From: Candidatus Methanomethylicaceae archaeon
Lineage (GTDB): Archaea; Thermoproteota; Methanomethylicia; Methanomethylicales; Methanomethylicaceae
Direction of reading: 5' to 3'
Assembly (NCBI GenBank): GCA_025057955.1
Contig: JANXER010000007.1
Span: 1 to 53,336, forward strand
Length of the DNA stretch: 53,336 nt
The notes beneath the pieces were generated by a model. The model was not told the origin of the DNA and ran no database searches. It saw only the letters and a list, made by a program, of their open reading frames with translations. The stretch's first letter is position 1; each line of letters starts with the position of its first letter. Below are positions 17,215-25,824 of this stretch, piece by piece. The translations under genes and the position numbers were made by a program.

Positions 17215-18381
17215 TCACTCCCTCAATCCTATATAAATGCAAGGTTTTCTCCTTCCTGATAATCCTACATCTTTTATTATTTTATACATTTGTTTGAAAT
17301 CATCAATTGTTATATCTCTACCTCCTAGCCCTCCCACAAAGCTTTGTACAGGTATTATTTTAGAAGAATCATAAAGGGTTGTTACGATTTCAGTGAAAAG
17401 TGGATGTCCTATTCCTCCCGGCGTTAATGCTCTATCTAGAACTCCTATGCTTTTCACGTCCTCAAACACTTCTATAATATCATTCTTTGGAAATGGACGA
17501 AAACATCTTATGGAAATTAGACCTACTTTTTCCCCCTCTTTTCTTAGACTATCCACAACTATTTTAGCTGTGCTACTAACTGCTCCCATTGTAATCAATG
17601 CATAATCAGCATCCTCCATCATATATGTGGAAATATTTCCATAAGTTCTTCCAAATAATTCTCCAAACTCTCTATTCACTTCATTTATATTTTTTCTACT
17701 TCTTTCAATAGCATCTATTATTTGATATCTCATTTCATAATAATATTCTGGTGGCCCAACAACACCTATAGTATAAGCTAATTTTGGAGAGAGCCTATTG
17801 AATAATGGCTTTGAAGGTATGAATTCTCTAACCAACTCCTCATCAGGCAATATTAATACCTCATTAATATGACTTAATATGAAGCCATCTAGATTTATCA
17901 TTACTGGTAACAATACCTCCTCAGCAATTTTAAATGCTTGAATTGTGGCATCAAAGGCCTCTTGTACTGAATTCACCCAAAATTGTATCCATCCTACATC
18001 CCTTTCAGCCATAGCATCAGAATGATCATTCCAAATGTTCAATGGATGAGAGAGCGCTCTATTAACATTTGCCATTACTATTGAAGTTCTAAGCGATGAT
18101 GCCATGAAAAGAACTTCATGCATATATGCAAGACCTTGTGAAGATGTTGCAGTGAATGTTCTTGCACCAGTTAATGATGAACCAATGCAAGCGCTTAGAG
18201 CAGAATGCTCTGATTCCACATTTATATATTCTGCATCCAATAATCCATCTGCAACAAACTCCGATAGTTTTTCTACAATTGGTGTTTGAGGGGTTATTGG
18301 ATATGCTGCTATTACATCAACATCTGCCATTTTTACAGCATATGCAACTGCATAATTTCCACTTAGGGCAACCCTCTTCAT
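17215..18381 (-). CDS. porA: Pyruvate:ferredoxin oxidoreductase, alpha subunit
   Basis: A pyrimidine-binding/2-oxoacid-binding subunit of 388 aa. Typical features are LSGNYAVAYAVKMADVDVIAAYPITPQTPIVEKLSEFVADG at the N-terminus, ESEHSALSACIGSSLTGARTFTATSSQGLAYMHEVLFMASSLR (substrate loop), and the C-terminal domain II LRKEGEKVGLISIRCFRPFPKNDI. The start ATG overlaps the porD stop by 4 nt and porB follows 3 nt later, so expression is tightly coupled. It supplies the conserved YPITPQT loop that contacts pyruvate. Confidence 0.95.
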   Translation of the reverse strand: MKRVALSGNYAVAYAVKMADVDVIAAYPITPQTPIVEKLSEFVADGLLDAEYINVESEHSALSACIGSSLTGARTFTATSSQGLAYMHEVLFMASSLRTSIVMANVNRALSHPLNIWNDHSDAMAERDVGWIQFWVNSVQEAFDATIQAFKIAEEVLLPVMINLDGFILSHINEVLILPDEELVREFIPSKPLFNRLSPKLAYTIGVVGPPEYYYEMRYQIIDAIERSRKNINEVNREFGELFGRTYGNISTYMMEDADYALITMGAVSSTAKIVVDSLRKEGEKVGLISIRCFRPFPKNDIIEVFEDVKSIGVLDRALTPGGIGHPLFTEIVTTLYDSSKIIPVQSFVGGLGGRDITIDDFKQMYKIIKDVGLSGRRKPCIYIGLRE

Positions 18382-18656
18382 AATCCTTCCTCCTTAATCA
18401 TTGTTATAGCTTTCACATTACAACTTCTCTGACATATTCCACATCCTTTACAAAATGATAAATTGACTTCGTAAGATTCATCCTCATTTCTAACTATCGC
18501 TCCCTCGGGACAGAAAATCCAACATAATCCACATTTTGTACATTTATTTTTATCTAAGACAGGTCTGAAAACCCTCCATTGAGCAACATTGTATTCTATT
18601 GAATTACCTGGCTCAATTATCATTGCTCCTATGGGTAGCTCCTTCCAGCTCTTCAT
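18378..18656 (-). CDS. porD: Pyruvate:ferredoxin oxidoreductase, delta (ferredoxin-like) subunit
   Basis: A 92-residue 2x[4Fe-4S] protein with both motifs complete: CTKCGLCWIFCPEGAI and CKGCGICQRSCNVKAI. It passes electrons between the TPP-proximal cluster of PorB and external ferredoxin. A ribosome site GAGGAGGATT precedes the ATG. It overlaps porG and porA by 4 nt on each side. Confidence 0.96.
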   Translation of the reverse strand: MKSWKELPIGAMIIEPGNSIEYNVAQWRVFRPVLDKNKCTKCGLCWIFCPEGAIVRNEDESYEVNLSFCKGCGICQRSCNVKAITMIKEEGL

Positions 18657-19219
18657 AATAATCCTCCTCTATCAAAAATTAATGTGCGCTCATATGCCTC
18701 TTTTACTGCATTAAAGTTCTTCTCTGCAAGCACTCCTTTGAATTTTTCCTTTAAAACATTTTCTATGGTTTCAATCTTAACTATTCTTGTAGCTCTTATC
18801 AGAGCTCCTAATATTGCAGTATTAGTTACCGGAACTCCTAATTTTTCTATTGCAATTCTAGTAGCATCTACTGTAGCTATTTTACTTGCATTTGGAAATA
18901 TATTCAATAGAACTTCTGGACTTGAAGATGTATTAACTACTGCTATACCGTTCTTCTTTAATCCCCTTCCAACTCCATTATCATTACAAAGGCTCTTATC
19001 TAGAACTACAACAATATCTGGCTCATAGATTTGTGTTCTTAATAGAATTTCATTATCATTAATTCTTGTAAATGCGAGTACTGGGGCTCCTCTTCTCTCT
19101 GGACCAAAGGCTGCAAATGCTTGTGCATACTTTCCTTCATTTACTACAGCTGTGGCTAGAATTTCTGCTGCTGTAACTACTCCCTGTCCTCCTCTTCCAT
19201 GCCATCTTATCTCCAACAT
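18653..19219 (-). CDS. porG: Pyruvate:ferredoxin oxidoreductase, gamma subunit
   Basis: First gene of the porGDAB operon, 188 aa, the usual size. It shows the family opening EIRWHGRGGQGVVTAAEILATAVVNEGKYAQAFAAFGPERRGAPVLAFTRI, which builds the CoA-binding domain, and the ILGALIRATRIVKIETIENVLKEKF region. GGTG stands 8 nt before the ATG. The ~98 bp upstream, up to the divergent hypothetical gene, is AT-rich with TATA-like TTTAAAAATAG. Confidence 0.95.
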   Translation of the reverse strand: MLEIRWHGRGGQGVVTAAEILATAVVNEGKYAQAFAAFGPERRGAPVLAFTRINDNEILLRTQIYEPDIVVVLDKSLCNDNGVGRGLKKNGIAVVNTSSSPEVLLNIFPNASKIATVDATRIAIEKLGVPVTNTAILGALIRATRIVKIETIENVLKEKFKGVLAEKNFNAVKEAYERTLIFDRGGLL

Positions 19220-19317
19220 GACTGCTACACCATTAAAATAATTGTTATTTCTATAGTAATGTAATATTTAAAAATAGCTTTTTATTTAATGATAAATGCA
19301 AAATTTCAGGTGATGGT

Positions 19318-19731
19318 ATGGAAGAAATAATGAAATTAATAGGACAATACATAGATAATGGAAGAGGTTTTGAAGTAATCTTTGAAAAAGAAATCCCTAT
19401 CATCAATGAGCTTAAAGGAGTATCAAAGATAAAATTAAATGGAGAAGAAATTAAGGGTATAAGAAGAATAACAAAGAAGAAAATATTAGAAGATCATAAA
19501 GCCATCATTATTGAGAGTTCGAAAATTCTCATAGAAAATAAAATTCCATTTAAGGTTACAATTTTTCCAAAGGAGGTGATACTTAGATTTGATCTTGATC
19601 ACTATATACATCTATATCCTAATAAATGTATGATTATTGGCTTTAATGATATTAATGAACCTCCATTATACTTAATAAAAGATCAATTAAAGAAAATTAA
19701 GGAATTTAAAATATTAAAGCAGGTGAAGTAG
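19318..19731 (+). CDS. Hypothetical protein (137 aa)
   Basis: I do not recognise this protein. It is 137 residues, rich in Ile, Lys and Glu, with no Cys cluster and no membrane segment. It alternates strands and helices (VIFEKEIPIINELKGVSKIKLNGEEIKGIRRITKKKIL...). The gene looks real: it is divergent from porG, has GGTG 5 nt before ATG, and is followed 17 nt later by a small membrane-protein gene with its own ribosome site. The segment HKAIIIESSKILIENKIPFKVTIFPKEVILRFDLDHYI may form an alpha/beta domain. No function is assigned. Confidence 0.6.
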   Translation: MEEIMKLIGQYIDNGRGFEVIFEKEIPIINELKGVSKIKLNGEEIKGIRRITKKKILEDHKAIIIESSKILIENKIPFKVTIFPKEVILRFDLDHYIHLYPNKCMIIGFNDINEPPLYLIKDQLKKIKEFKILKQVK

Positions 19732-19748
19732 AAAGTGGGTGAAGTAGC

Positions 19749-19922
19749 ATGAATAAAATGATTATTATGTTTTGTCTCTCTTTAATTTTAATTTTCTCTC
19801 CCACCTTCATCTATTATGCTTTAAAAGATTCTTCAAGCAATATCATTCTAATATCTATAATACCTCTCATACTAGGTATTGTTATTTCCTTAATTCTAGA
19901 GAGATTAAAACTTCTCAAATAG
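19749..19922 (+). CDS. Small two-helix membrane protein (57 aa), absent from the ORF track
   Basis: Below the ORF-track size limit. ATG 19749 follows GGGTGAAGTAGC, a good ribosome site. The 57 codons encode MNKMIIMFCLSLILIFSPTFIYYALKD, then SSSNIILISIIPLILGIVISLILERLKLLK: two hydrophobic helices joined by a short polar turn, ending in Lys/Arg. This is a plausible hairpin membrane protein with its ends inside. It lies 17 nt after the 137-aa hypothetical gene and 3 nt from the convergent carbonic anhydrase-like gene. Function unknown. Confidence 0.6.
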   Translation: MNKMIIMFCLSLILIFSPTFIYYALKDSSSNIILISIIPLILGIVISLILERLKLLK

Positions 19923-19925
19923 CAT

Positions 19926-20426
19926 TTATCCATACAGCTTAGTTATCTTTTTATAATCCTCCAAAGTCTTCTTAATTCTTTTTACATCCTTTTCATTAAT
20001 CTCTCTTACAATCTTTGCTGGAATTCCCATTATCACACTATTGCTTGGTATCTTCTTTTCCTCTGGCACAAGCGCTCCTGCTGCTACTATACAATTCTCT
20101 CCTATTTCTGCACCACTTAGAATAATCGCTCCTATTCCAATTAATGAATTATTCCCTATTTTACAACCATGTATAACACATCTATGTGCTATTATACATT
20201 CATCCCCTATAACCACTGGAAAATCATAATCCGTATGTAAAATAGCACCATCCTGTATGCTGACATTTCTGCCAATTGTAATTCTTTCTATATCTCCCCT
20301 AAGAACAGCAAATGGCCATATGTTGGTTCCTCCTCCAATAATTACATCCCCTATTACTAATGCCATCTCATGGATATATGCTGATGGATCGATTATAGGC
20401 TTTTTTCCATTCAATTCCTTAATCAC
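19926..20426 (-). CDS. Gamma-carbonic anhydrase-like hexapeptide-repeat protein
   Basis: A left-handed beta-helix protein of 166 aa with repeated [LIV]-G-x4 turns (VIGDVIIGGGTNIWPFAVLRGDIERITIGRNVSIQDGAILH). The three zinc histidines of gamma-class carbonic anhydrases are present in ILHTD, IIAHRCVIHG (two His). It belongs to the short YrdA/CaiE/Cam-H branch that lacks the acidic proton-shuttle loop, so hydration of CO2 is possible but not certain. The start is GTG 20426; GGGTGA lies only 3-4 nt upstream of it, so an ATT one codon downstream is also conceivable. A CO2/bicarbonate role would suit the POR and MCR context. Confidence 0.88.
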   Translation of the reverse strand: MIKELNGKKPIIDPSAYIHEMALVIGDVIIGGGTNIWPFAVLRGDIERITIGRNVSIQDGAILHTDYDFPVVIGDECIIAHRCVIHGCKIGNNSLIGIGAIILSGAEIGENCIVAAGALVPEEKKIPSNSVIMGIPAKIVREINEKDVKRIKKTLEDYKKITKLYG

Positions 20427-20619
20427 TCTTCTTCACCCTGTTACTTGTGAAATACTTAAGTGTATTAATTCATTCTGGTACTTTATAATCATTGAAAAGG
20501 CTCTAAATCGATTCAATATCTAGAATAAATAGCACTAATGTGCTCTTAAATTCTTAGGAATTTCATATTAAACTAATCCTTTTATATTATTTTGCTATTA
20601 AATCTATTTAGGTGTACAA
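20427..20619. promoter_or_regulatory. Divergent intergenic region, gamma-CA / DUF4443 regulator
   Basis: 193 bp of AT-rich spacer. A TATA-like TTTTATATTATTTT (about 20579-20592) lies ~25-30 bp before the short leader of the DUF4443 gene, whose TTG start follows GGTG by 5 nt. Small inverted repeats (GCACTAATGTGC, near-palindromic AAATTCTTAGGAATTT) sit upstream and could be regulator sites. No RNA gene is seen. Confidence 0.4.
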
Positions 20620-21246
20620 TTGATAAATCTAAAATCTGTATTTAGCGACTTCATTCAACCTATGGTTCCAAGAGGACCATCTCCAGCCTTCTCTCTTGTT
20701 CATTTAATAAAAACACTTTTACTATTGGAAAATGAAAGCATGGGCCGCCAAACTCTATCAAGATATTTAAATTTGGGAGAGGGCTCAGTTAGAACTATTA
20801 TCAAAAGGCTTTCTGAAAAAGGATTAATATTTGTTGATCCCGTTGGTGGATGCTCTTTAACTGAACTTGGTCATGATTTAGTAAAAAAAATTAGAGAGGT
20901 GATAATATCAGAAAGAGAAATAAATTTGAAGGATTTTGAAATAAAATCTCAAGCTTGGGCAATACACATTAGACCTATGTTCAATATGACTATTAATATC
21001 ACAAAGCTTAGAGATATAGCTGTAAAGAATGGTGCAGATGGAATGCTAATATTTTCCTTTAGAGATTCTAAGATTTCTCTTCCGCTTGTTTATGAGGATA
21101 TTTCAAGGGATTTTCCAGAAGTAAGGGATTTACTAATTAAATCATTTGAATTAAGAGATGGAGATTTAATTTTTGTGGGTTTTGCTGAAAATAGAAAATT
21201 GGCTGAGCTAAGCACACTTGCAGCTGCTATTTCATTATTTCTATAG
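20620..21246 (+). CDS. Winged-helix transcriptional regulator with DUF4443-type C-terminus
   Basis: A 208-residue regulator. The N-terminal ~90 residues form a winged helix (LVHLIKTLLLLENESMGRQTLSRYLNLGEGSVRTIIKRLSEKGLIFVDPVGGCSLTELGHDLVKKI). The C-terminal ~100 residues look like the archaeal DUF4443 domain (WAIHIRPMFNMTINITKLRDIAVKNGADGMLIFSF...). TTG is the start, 5 nt after GGTG. It stands 58 nt upstream of the SsuACB-type transporter on the same strand and likely controls it, perhaps sensing the imported compound or metabolic state. The DUF4443 assignment is from pattern memory. Ligand unknown. Confidence 0.8.
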   Translation: MINLKSVFSDFIQPMVPRGPSPAFSLVHLIKTLLLLENESMGRQTLSRYLNLGEGSVRTIIKRLSEKGLIFVDPVGGCSLTELGHDLVKKIREVIISEREINLKDFEIKSQAWAIHIRPMFNMTINITKLRDIAVKNGADGMLIFSFRDSKISLPLVYEDISRDFPEVRDLLIKSFELRDGDLIFVGFAENRKLAELSTLAAAISLFL

Positions 21247-21304
21247 AATTTTAGAAAAATATAAATTTTAGTCCTTATTGTATTAATTTCTTGGTGTAAA
21301 AATT

Positions 21305-22276
21305 ATGAAAAAAAGTACAATTGTACTATCTATAATCCTTTTAGTACTAATAGTTTCCGCTGGTGCTTATGCTATACCCTCAATCTTCTATAAGAAAGAG
21401 AAGATAAGAGTTGGTTATCTTACTGGCGATTTACATCACTTAGCTCTTTTTGTAGCCTTAGCAAATAACTACTTCGCTGAAAGGGGATTAGAATTGGAAC
21501 TCTATGAATATGTTAATGGTCCAACGCTTATGCAACACTTCATTGCAGGTGAGCTAGATTTTGCTTATGTAGGCACACCCCCTGCATTAACAGCTAGAGC
21601 ACGTGGCATAGGTACGAACAATACAAATATTCCTGTGGTGATAGGATCAGCTAACCTCGAAGGCTCTGCACTTGTGGTTAATCCTAATATAATTAAGAAA
21701 ATCAGTGATTTGAATAATAAGAGAATTGGCACTCCTGGCACTGGAACCATACAAGATGTTATGATAACAATATATGCCAAAGCCAATAACATAACAATAA
21801 CTAAGTATCCAGGAAGAATAGCTGATTTAGTCCTTCAATATGGTAGAGGGGAAATAGATGGATTTATTGGATGGGAGCCTTTTCCATCAATGGCCATTCA
21901 TCAACATAATGCATCTATTTTACTAACTTCTCGCGATATAATGCCAAATCATCAATGTTGTGTTCTAGTCACTACTGAAAGAATGTACAATACTCGCCCT
22001 GATATCGTTGAAAGAGTAATATCAGCACACAATGTTGCAATAGATTTCATCCTTAGCAACCCATCAGCCGCTAAGAAAATTGCAGTTGAAAGAACCAAAC
22101 TCCCTGAGCCAGTAGTAGAAATGGCTTTATCAAGGATAAAATTCTCAAAAACCGTTAATGTGGAGACCATAAGGACTTTTCTCAGTGAAATGATCTCTCT
22201 AGGAATCATAAAAGAGGTTGATAGAAATCAAATAGATGAGTTTATAAGGGGATTTGTAAGAATACCAAGCAAATGA
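21305..22276 (+). CDS. ABC transporter substrate-binding protein, sulfonate/nitrate/taurine (SsuA/TauA/NitT) type
   Basis: An extracytoplasmic solute-binding protein of 323 aa. A signal peptide/anchor helix (STIVLSIILLVLIVSAGAYAIP) comes first, then the NMT1/SsuA fold: IRVGYLTGDLHHLALFVALANNYFAERGLELELYEYVNGPTLMQHFIAGELDFAYVGTPPALTARARG. IDGFIGWEPFPSMAI lines the binding cleft in this family. No lipobox Cys is present, so it may stay anchored by its N-terminal helix. Family members bind sulfonates, taurine, nitrate or thiamine precursors. Because it sits beside mcrBGA, coenzyme M (2-mercaptoethanesulfonate) is an attractive ligand (inference). The permease gene overlaps its stop by 4 nt. Confidence 0.9.
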   Translation: MKKSTIVLSIILLVLIVSAGAYAIPSIFYKKEKIRVGYLTGDLHHLALFVALANNYFAERGLELELYEYVNGPTLMQHFIAGELDFAYVGTPPALTARARGIGTNNTNIPVVIGSANLEGSALVVNPNIIKKISDLNNKRIGTPGTGTIQDVMITIYAKANNITITKYPGRIADLVLQYGRGEIDGFIGWEPFPSMAIHQHNASILLTSRDIMPNHQCCVLVTTERMYNTRPDIVERVISAHNVAIDFILSNPSAAKKIAVERTKLPEPVVEMALSRIKFSKTVNVETIRTFLSEMISLGIIKEVDRNQIDEFIRGFVRIPSK

Positions 22277-23061
22277 CACTAGTAAATAGAAGATTAATTT
22301 ACTCTCTTCTTTACTATATAATCTCCATAGCTACATTTCTTACTTTATGGGAAATTCTCGTTATTCTACTATCCAATCCATATTTTCCAAGCCCTCTATC
22401 CATCTTTAGAGCTATCACTAGAATTGCTATATTTGGCGATATAGATGGTTATACGCTGATACAGCATATCTATGCCAGCTTAGAAAGAGTAATGATTGGG
22501 TTCTTTATTGCAGTAATAACAGGAGTTCCGCTTGGACTCTTGATTGGAATATTTCCCATTGTTAGAGCTCTTTCCATTCCTGTAATAGAGCCAATACGTT
22601 TCATTCCTCCTATAGCATGGATTCCTCTTGCCATTATCCTTCTTGTAGGAATGTCAAGATATGCATTCATAATATGGGTTGGCGCATTCTTCCCCATTCT
22701 TCTTAATACCATTGCAGGTGTAAAGAGAACTTCCATAACTCTCGTTCAAATGGCAAAGACATTTGGTGCAGATAGAAATCAAATAATTATGAAAATAATT
22801 TTTCCAAGTTCTCTTCCTGAAGTTATGACTGGATTGAGGGTTGGATTAGGAGTTGGCTGGATGTGTATTGTTGCAGCAGAAATGATTGGAGGAGATCCAA
22901 TAGGCTTGGGTAGATTAATAATAAAATATGCTAATTTAATTCAAACTGATGTTGTAGTTGCTGGAATGATTTCTATAAGTCTCATAGGAATGTGTATTAA
23001 CTATATGATACTAGCTCTTGAGAAGAGAATGTTCAAATGGAGGGTTGAGGTGACCACATGA
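22273..23061 (+). CDS. ABC transporter permease, SsuC/TauC type
   Basis: An inner-membrane permease of 262 aa with about six hydrophobic helices. The binding-protein-dependent transport signature (EAA loop) is visible: AKTFGADRNQIIMKIIFPSSLPEVMTGLRVGLGVGWMCIVAAEMIGGDPIGLGRLI, typical of the SsuC/TauC subfamily. ATG overlaps the ssuA-like stop (ATGA), and its own stop abuts the TTG start of the ATPase gene. It forms the transmembrane channel of the importer. Confidence 0.93.
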   Translation: MTLVNRRLIYSLLYYIISIATFLTLWEILVILLSNPYFPSPLSIFRAITRIAIFGDIDGYTLIQHIYASLERVMIGFFIAVITGVPLGLLIGIFPIVRALSIPVIEPIRFIPPIAWIPLAIILLVGMSRYAFIIWVGAFFPILLNTIAGVKRTSITLVQMAKTFGADRNQIIMKIIFPSSLPEVMTGLRVGLGVGWMCIVAAEMIGGDPIGLGRLIIKYANLIQTDVVVAGMISISLIGMCINYMILALEKRMFKWRVEVTT

Positions 23062-23823
23062 TTGGCAGAGGATGAAATTATCATAGATTCCATATCCAAA
23101 TCATTTAAGCAAGGATCTCAAACTCTTGAAGTAATAAAAGAAGTTTCCTTCAATGTAAGTAGAGGGGAATTTATATGCATTGTAGGGCCATCTGGCTGTG
23201 GAAAAACAACTTTATTGAAAATGATTTGTGGATTAGAACCTCCAACACTAGGTAGAATTTTAATAAGAGGAAATCCTCCAAATCCAAAGGTACATAAATT
23301 TGGTGTAATATTTCAAGAGGATTCTCTAATGCCTTGGAGAAATGTAATGAATAATATAAAGTTTGGATTAGAAATAAGAGGAATGGATGAGATAAAAGCT
23401 AAGCAAATAGCTGAAAAGTATATTGAAATTGTTGGTCTAAAGGGTTTTGAGAATTACTATCCTCATCAATTATCTGGTGGTATGAAAAAGAGAGTTGCAA
23501 TTGCTAGGGCTTTAGCGATAGATCCGGATTTGATATTAATGGATGAACCCTTTGCTGATTTAGATGCTCAAACTAGATCCTTTATGCAAAAGGAGCTCTT
23601 TAGAATATGGTCTGGGCTTAATAAAACTATAATTTTCATAACGCATAATGTGGAGGAAGCCGTCTTCTTAGCTCAAAGAGTTATTATTATGACTAGGCGA
23701 CCAAGTAGAGTGAAAGCTATAATAAAAATAGATTTACCTCATCCTAGAAATAGACTGAGCCCTCCATTTATCTCCTATAGAGAGAAGATATTAAATATGT
23801 TTCATGAAGAGATATGGGGGTGA
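23062..23823 (+). CDS. ABC transporter ATP-binding protein, SsuB/TauB type
   Basis: The ATPase of the importer, 253 aa. Walker A is GPSGCGKTT (~residue 40), the Q-loop is GVIFQEDSLMPWRNV, the signature is LSGGMKKRVAIARAL, Walker B is LILMDEPFADLDAQTR, and the switch His is ITHNVEEAVFL. The MPWRNV form of the Q-loop region is typical of nitrate/sulfonate/taurine importers. The TTG start at 23062 follows GAGGTG; the nearby ATG 23058 is in another frame. Its last codons carry the ribosome site (GGGGGTGAT) of the downstream HTH gene, so the two are coupled. Confidence 0.95.
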   Translation: MAEDEIIIDSISKSFKQGSQTLEVIKEVSFNVSRGEFICIVGPSGCGKTTLLKMICGLEPPTLGRILIRGNPPNPKVHKFGVIFQEDSLMPWRNVMNNIKFGLEIRGMDEIKAKQIAEKYIEIVGLKGFENYYPHQLSGGMKKRVAIARALAIDPDLILMDEPFADLDAQTRSFMQKELFRIWSGLNKTIIFITHNVEEAVFLAQRVIIMTRRPSRVKAIIKIDLPHPRNRLSPPFISYREKILNMFHEEIWG

Positions 23824-23827
23824 TTCT

Positions 23828-24373
23828 ATAGAGGAGAAAAGTATAGTTGAGGAATTAATTGATTCATTACTAATTTCTAACGAAGAGTTCTCCTCTACTC
23901 TGCGTTCTATAATGAAGCGAAAGAATATTTCATTGAAAGAATTAAGTCAAGGGTGTAACATACCAATTAGTACATTGAATAAAATAATAAGCGAATCTAG
24001 AGATTTGAGAATCTCCACCCTTAGAGCCATTATTAATTATTTCAAATCATTGGAATCCCTTTCCTCTGATATAGTCATTGGTGTAATTGCCTCAAGAATT
24101 TGTTTAGATACATTATCGAAACATCAAATCTATGTGAAAGATAAAAAAGTTCTTATTAAGGAGTATCCAGTAGCAACAATAGAGGATGCTATAATAAGTG
24201 CAATAAGAGCTACACGAGATGGAGTTCATGGAATAGTTTGTGCACCAATAGTTGCAAGCATAATAGAGAAGTTCTTAAAGGTACCAATAGTTTGCATAAA
24301 GGTTGGTGAGATCAACGTTTTAGAATCAATTAATCTACTTGTGGATAAAATAATTTCACAGAAATCCTCTTAA
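23828..24373 (+). CDS. HTH (XRE-like) regulator with C-terminal sensor-like domain, probable ATA start
   Basis: The protein (~181 aa) has a Cro/C1-type helix-turn-helix (IMKRKNISLKELSQGCNIPISTLNKIISESRDLRISTLRAII, about residues 25-65). A C-terminal alpha/beta domain follows (VATIEDAIISAIRATRDGVHGIVCAPIVASIIEKFLKVPIVCIKVGE) that resembles small-ligand sensor domains such as the PrpR N-terminal fold. The track start ATG 23804 lies upstream of the only ribosome site (GGGGGTGAT, 23816-23824). By the spacing seen elsewhere, the start is ATA 23828, 5 nt after GGTG. It is the last gene before the mcr promoter and in an operon with the transporter, so it is a candidate regulator of both. Confidence 0.75.
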   Translation: MEEKSIVEELIDSLLISNEEFSSTLRSIMKRKNISLKELSQGCNIPISTLNKIISESRDLRISTLRAIINYFKSLESLSSDIVIGVIASRICLDTLSKHQIYVKDKKVLIKEYPVATIEDAIISAIRATRDGVHGIVCAPIVASIIEKFLKVPIVCIKVGEINVLESINLLVDKIISQKSS

Positions 24374-24431
24374 TTTTTTGTTTCAAATGAAATAATTGAT
24401 CAATAATTAGCAAAACCCCACTAGATGAATA

Positions 24432-24441
24432 CTTTTAAATA
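24432..24441 (+). promoter_or_regulatory. Probable mcrBGA promoter TATA box
   Basis: CTTTTAAATA in the 115 bp between the HTH regulator and mcrB matches an archaeal TATA box. Transcription would start about 24461-24466, leaving a leader of ~25 nt with GTGAGGATG before ATG 24489. Just upstream is a CAATAATTAG/ATTGATC-type AT-rich block where a regulator could bind. Position inferred by spacing. Confidence 0.5.
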
Positions 24442-24488
24442 CTCCCCATAATTCTACTTATCTCAAAAGCATAGTGAGGATGGAATTT

Positions 24489-25823
24489 ATGGCAAAGTAT
24501 ATGGACAAAATTGATCTCTATGACGATCGTGGAAGGCTTTTTGATACCAATGTTCCATTGGAGGCAATAAGTCCACTCAAGAATCCAGCAATTCAGAAAA
24601 TAATTAACAATATAAAGCAATTTGTGGCAGTAAATCTTGAAGGCATAGAAAAGGCCTTATCGATAGGAGAGGTTGGTGGAAAGTTCTGTATTATAAGAGG
24701 AAGAACACTAAAGCTAGATTTAGTAAAAAATGCAGAAGCCATCGCTGAGGATTTGAAGAAATGTCTTCAAGTTGATAAGGAAGATGATACTGATGTTAGA
24801 GCAATAAAGGGAGGAAAGTACTTACTAGTTAGAGTTCCAAAGAGAAGATTGGATGCTGGTGTTGAATATACAACAGGTGTAACAGCAGTTGCTGCTGCTC
24901 TTTGCTGTATAATAATACAAAGATTTAACGTCAGCATATGGGATGCTGATTTAATACATACGGCAGTTTGGGGAAGATATCCTCAAACCATGGATATGCT
25001 AGGAGGCAATGTTTCCTCGCTATTAGCAGTACCACAACAAAATGAAGGTATGGGATATGCGCTTAGAAATATTCCATGTGCTAGCATTGCTCTTATAACA
25101 AGGAAAAATGCAATGAATGCTGCAGCATTGGCAGCCATATTAGAACAGACTGCTATGTTTGAGATGGGTGATGCTATAGGAAACTTTGAACGATATCATC
25201 TATTGGGATTAGCTTATCAAGGATTAAATGCCAATAATTTAGTATATGATTTAGTTAAGGAAAATGGAAAAGATGGAACACTTGGAAGCGTAGTTATTTC
25301 CACTGTGAAAAGAGCTTTAGCAGATGGTGTAATAAGACCGCTTAGTAAAATGCCCTCTGGCTATACCCTATATACAACTGATGACTTGAATAAATGGAAT
25401 GCTTATGCTGCTGCAGGATTATTAGCTGCAACCATGGTAACATGTGGTGCAGCTAGAGCTATGCAACATATTCCCTCTGTGCTAATTTACTTCAATGACT
25501 TAATTGAAAGAGAAACTGGTTTGCCTGGTGTGGATTTTGGAAGAGTTGCAGGAACTGGAGTTGAAATGGCCTTCTTCAGCCACTCAATTTATGGAGGAGG
25601 AAATCCTGCAGTGTTTCATGGAAATCATATAGTAACAAGGCATAGTAAGGGTTTTGCTATACCATGTGTAGCTGCAGCTGTAGCATTAGACGCTGGAACT
25701 ACAATTTACAGCCCTGAAAAGATTAGTGGAATTGTTGGAGAAGTCTTAAGCGAAGTACCTGAACTTAGAGAACCATTGCGTTATGTTAATGAAGCCGCAG
25801 TTTCTATAAAAGGAGGTGTTTAA
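24489..25823 (+). CDS. mcrB: Methyl-coenzyme M reductase, beta subunit
   Basis: Beta subunit of MCR, the nickel-F430 enzyme that makes methane from methyl-CoM and coenzyme B (or the reverse). The N-terminus [35 protein letters not shown] is canonical and sets the start at ATG 24489 over GTG 24474 or ATG 24480. The [51 protein letters not shown] region contains the conserved Phe, Tyr and His that line the active site and bind coenzyme B. About 444 aa, normal. First gene of mcrBGA; mcrG follows one nucleotide after the stop. Confidence 0.98.
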   Translation: MAKYMDKIDLYDDRGRLFDTNVPLEAISPLKNPAIQKIINNIKQFVAVNLEGIEKALSIGEVGGKFCIIRGRTLKLDLVKNAEAIAEDLKKCLQVDKEDDTDVRAIKGGKYLLVRVPKRRLDAGVEYTTGVTAVAAALCCIIIQRFNVSIWDADLIHTAVWGRYPQTMDMLGGNVSSLLAVPQQNEGMGYALRNIPCASIALITRKNAMNAAALAAILEQTAMFEMGDAIGNFERYHLLGLAYQGLNANNLVYDLVKENGKDGTLGSVVISTVKRALADGVIRPLSKMPSGYTLYTTDDLNKWNAYAAAGLLAATMVTCGAARAMQHIPSVLIYFNDLIERETGLPGVDFGRVAGTGVEMAFFSHSIYGGGNPAVFHGNHIVTRHSKGFAIPCVAAAVALDAGTTIYSPEKISGIVGEVLSEVPELREPLRYVNEAAVSIKGGV

Positions 25824-25824
25824 G

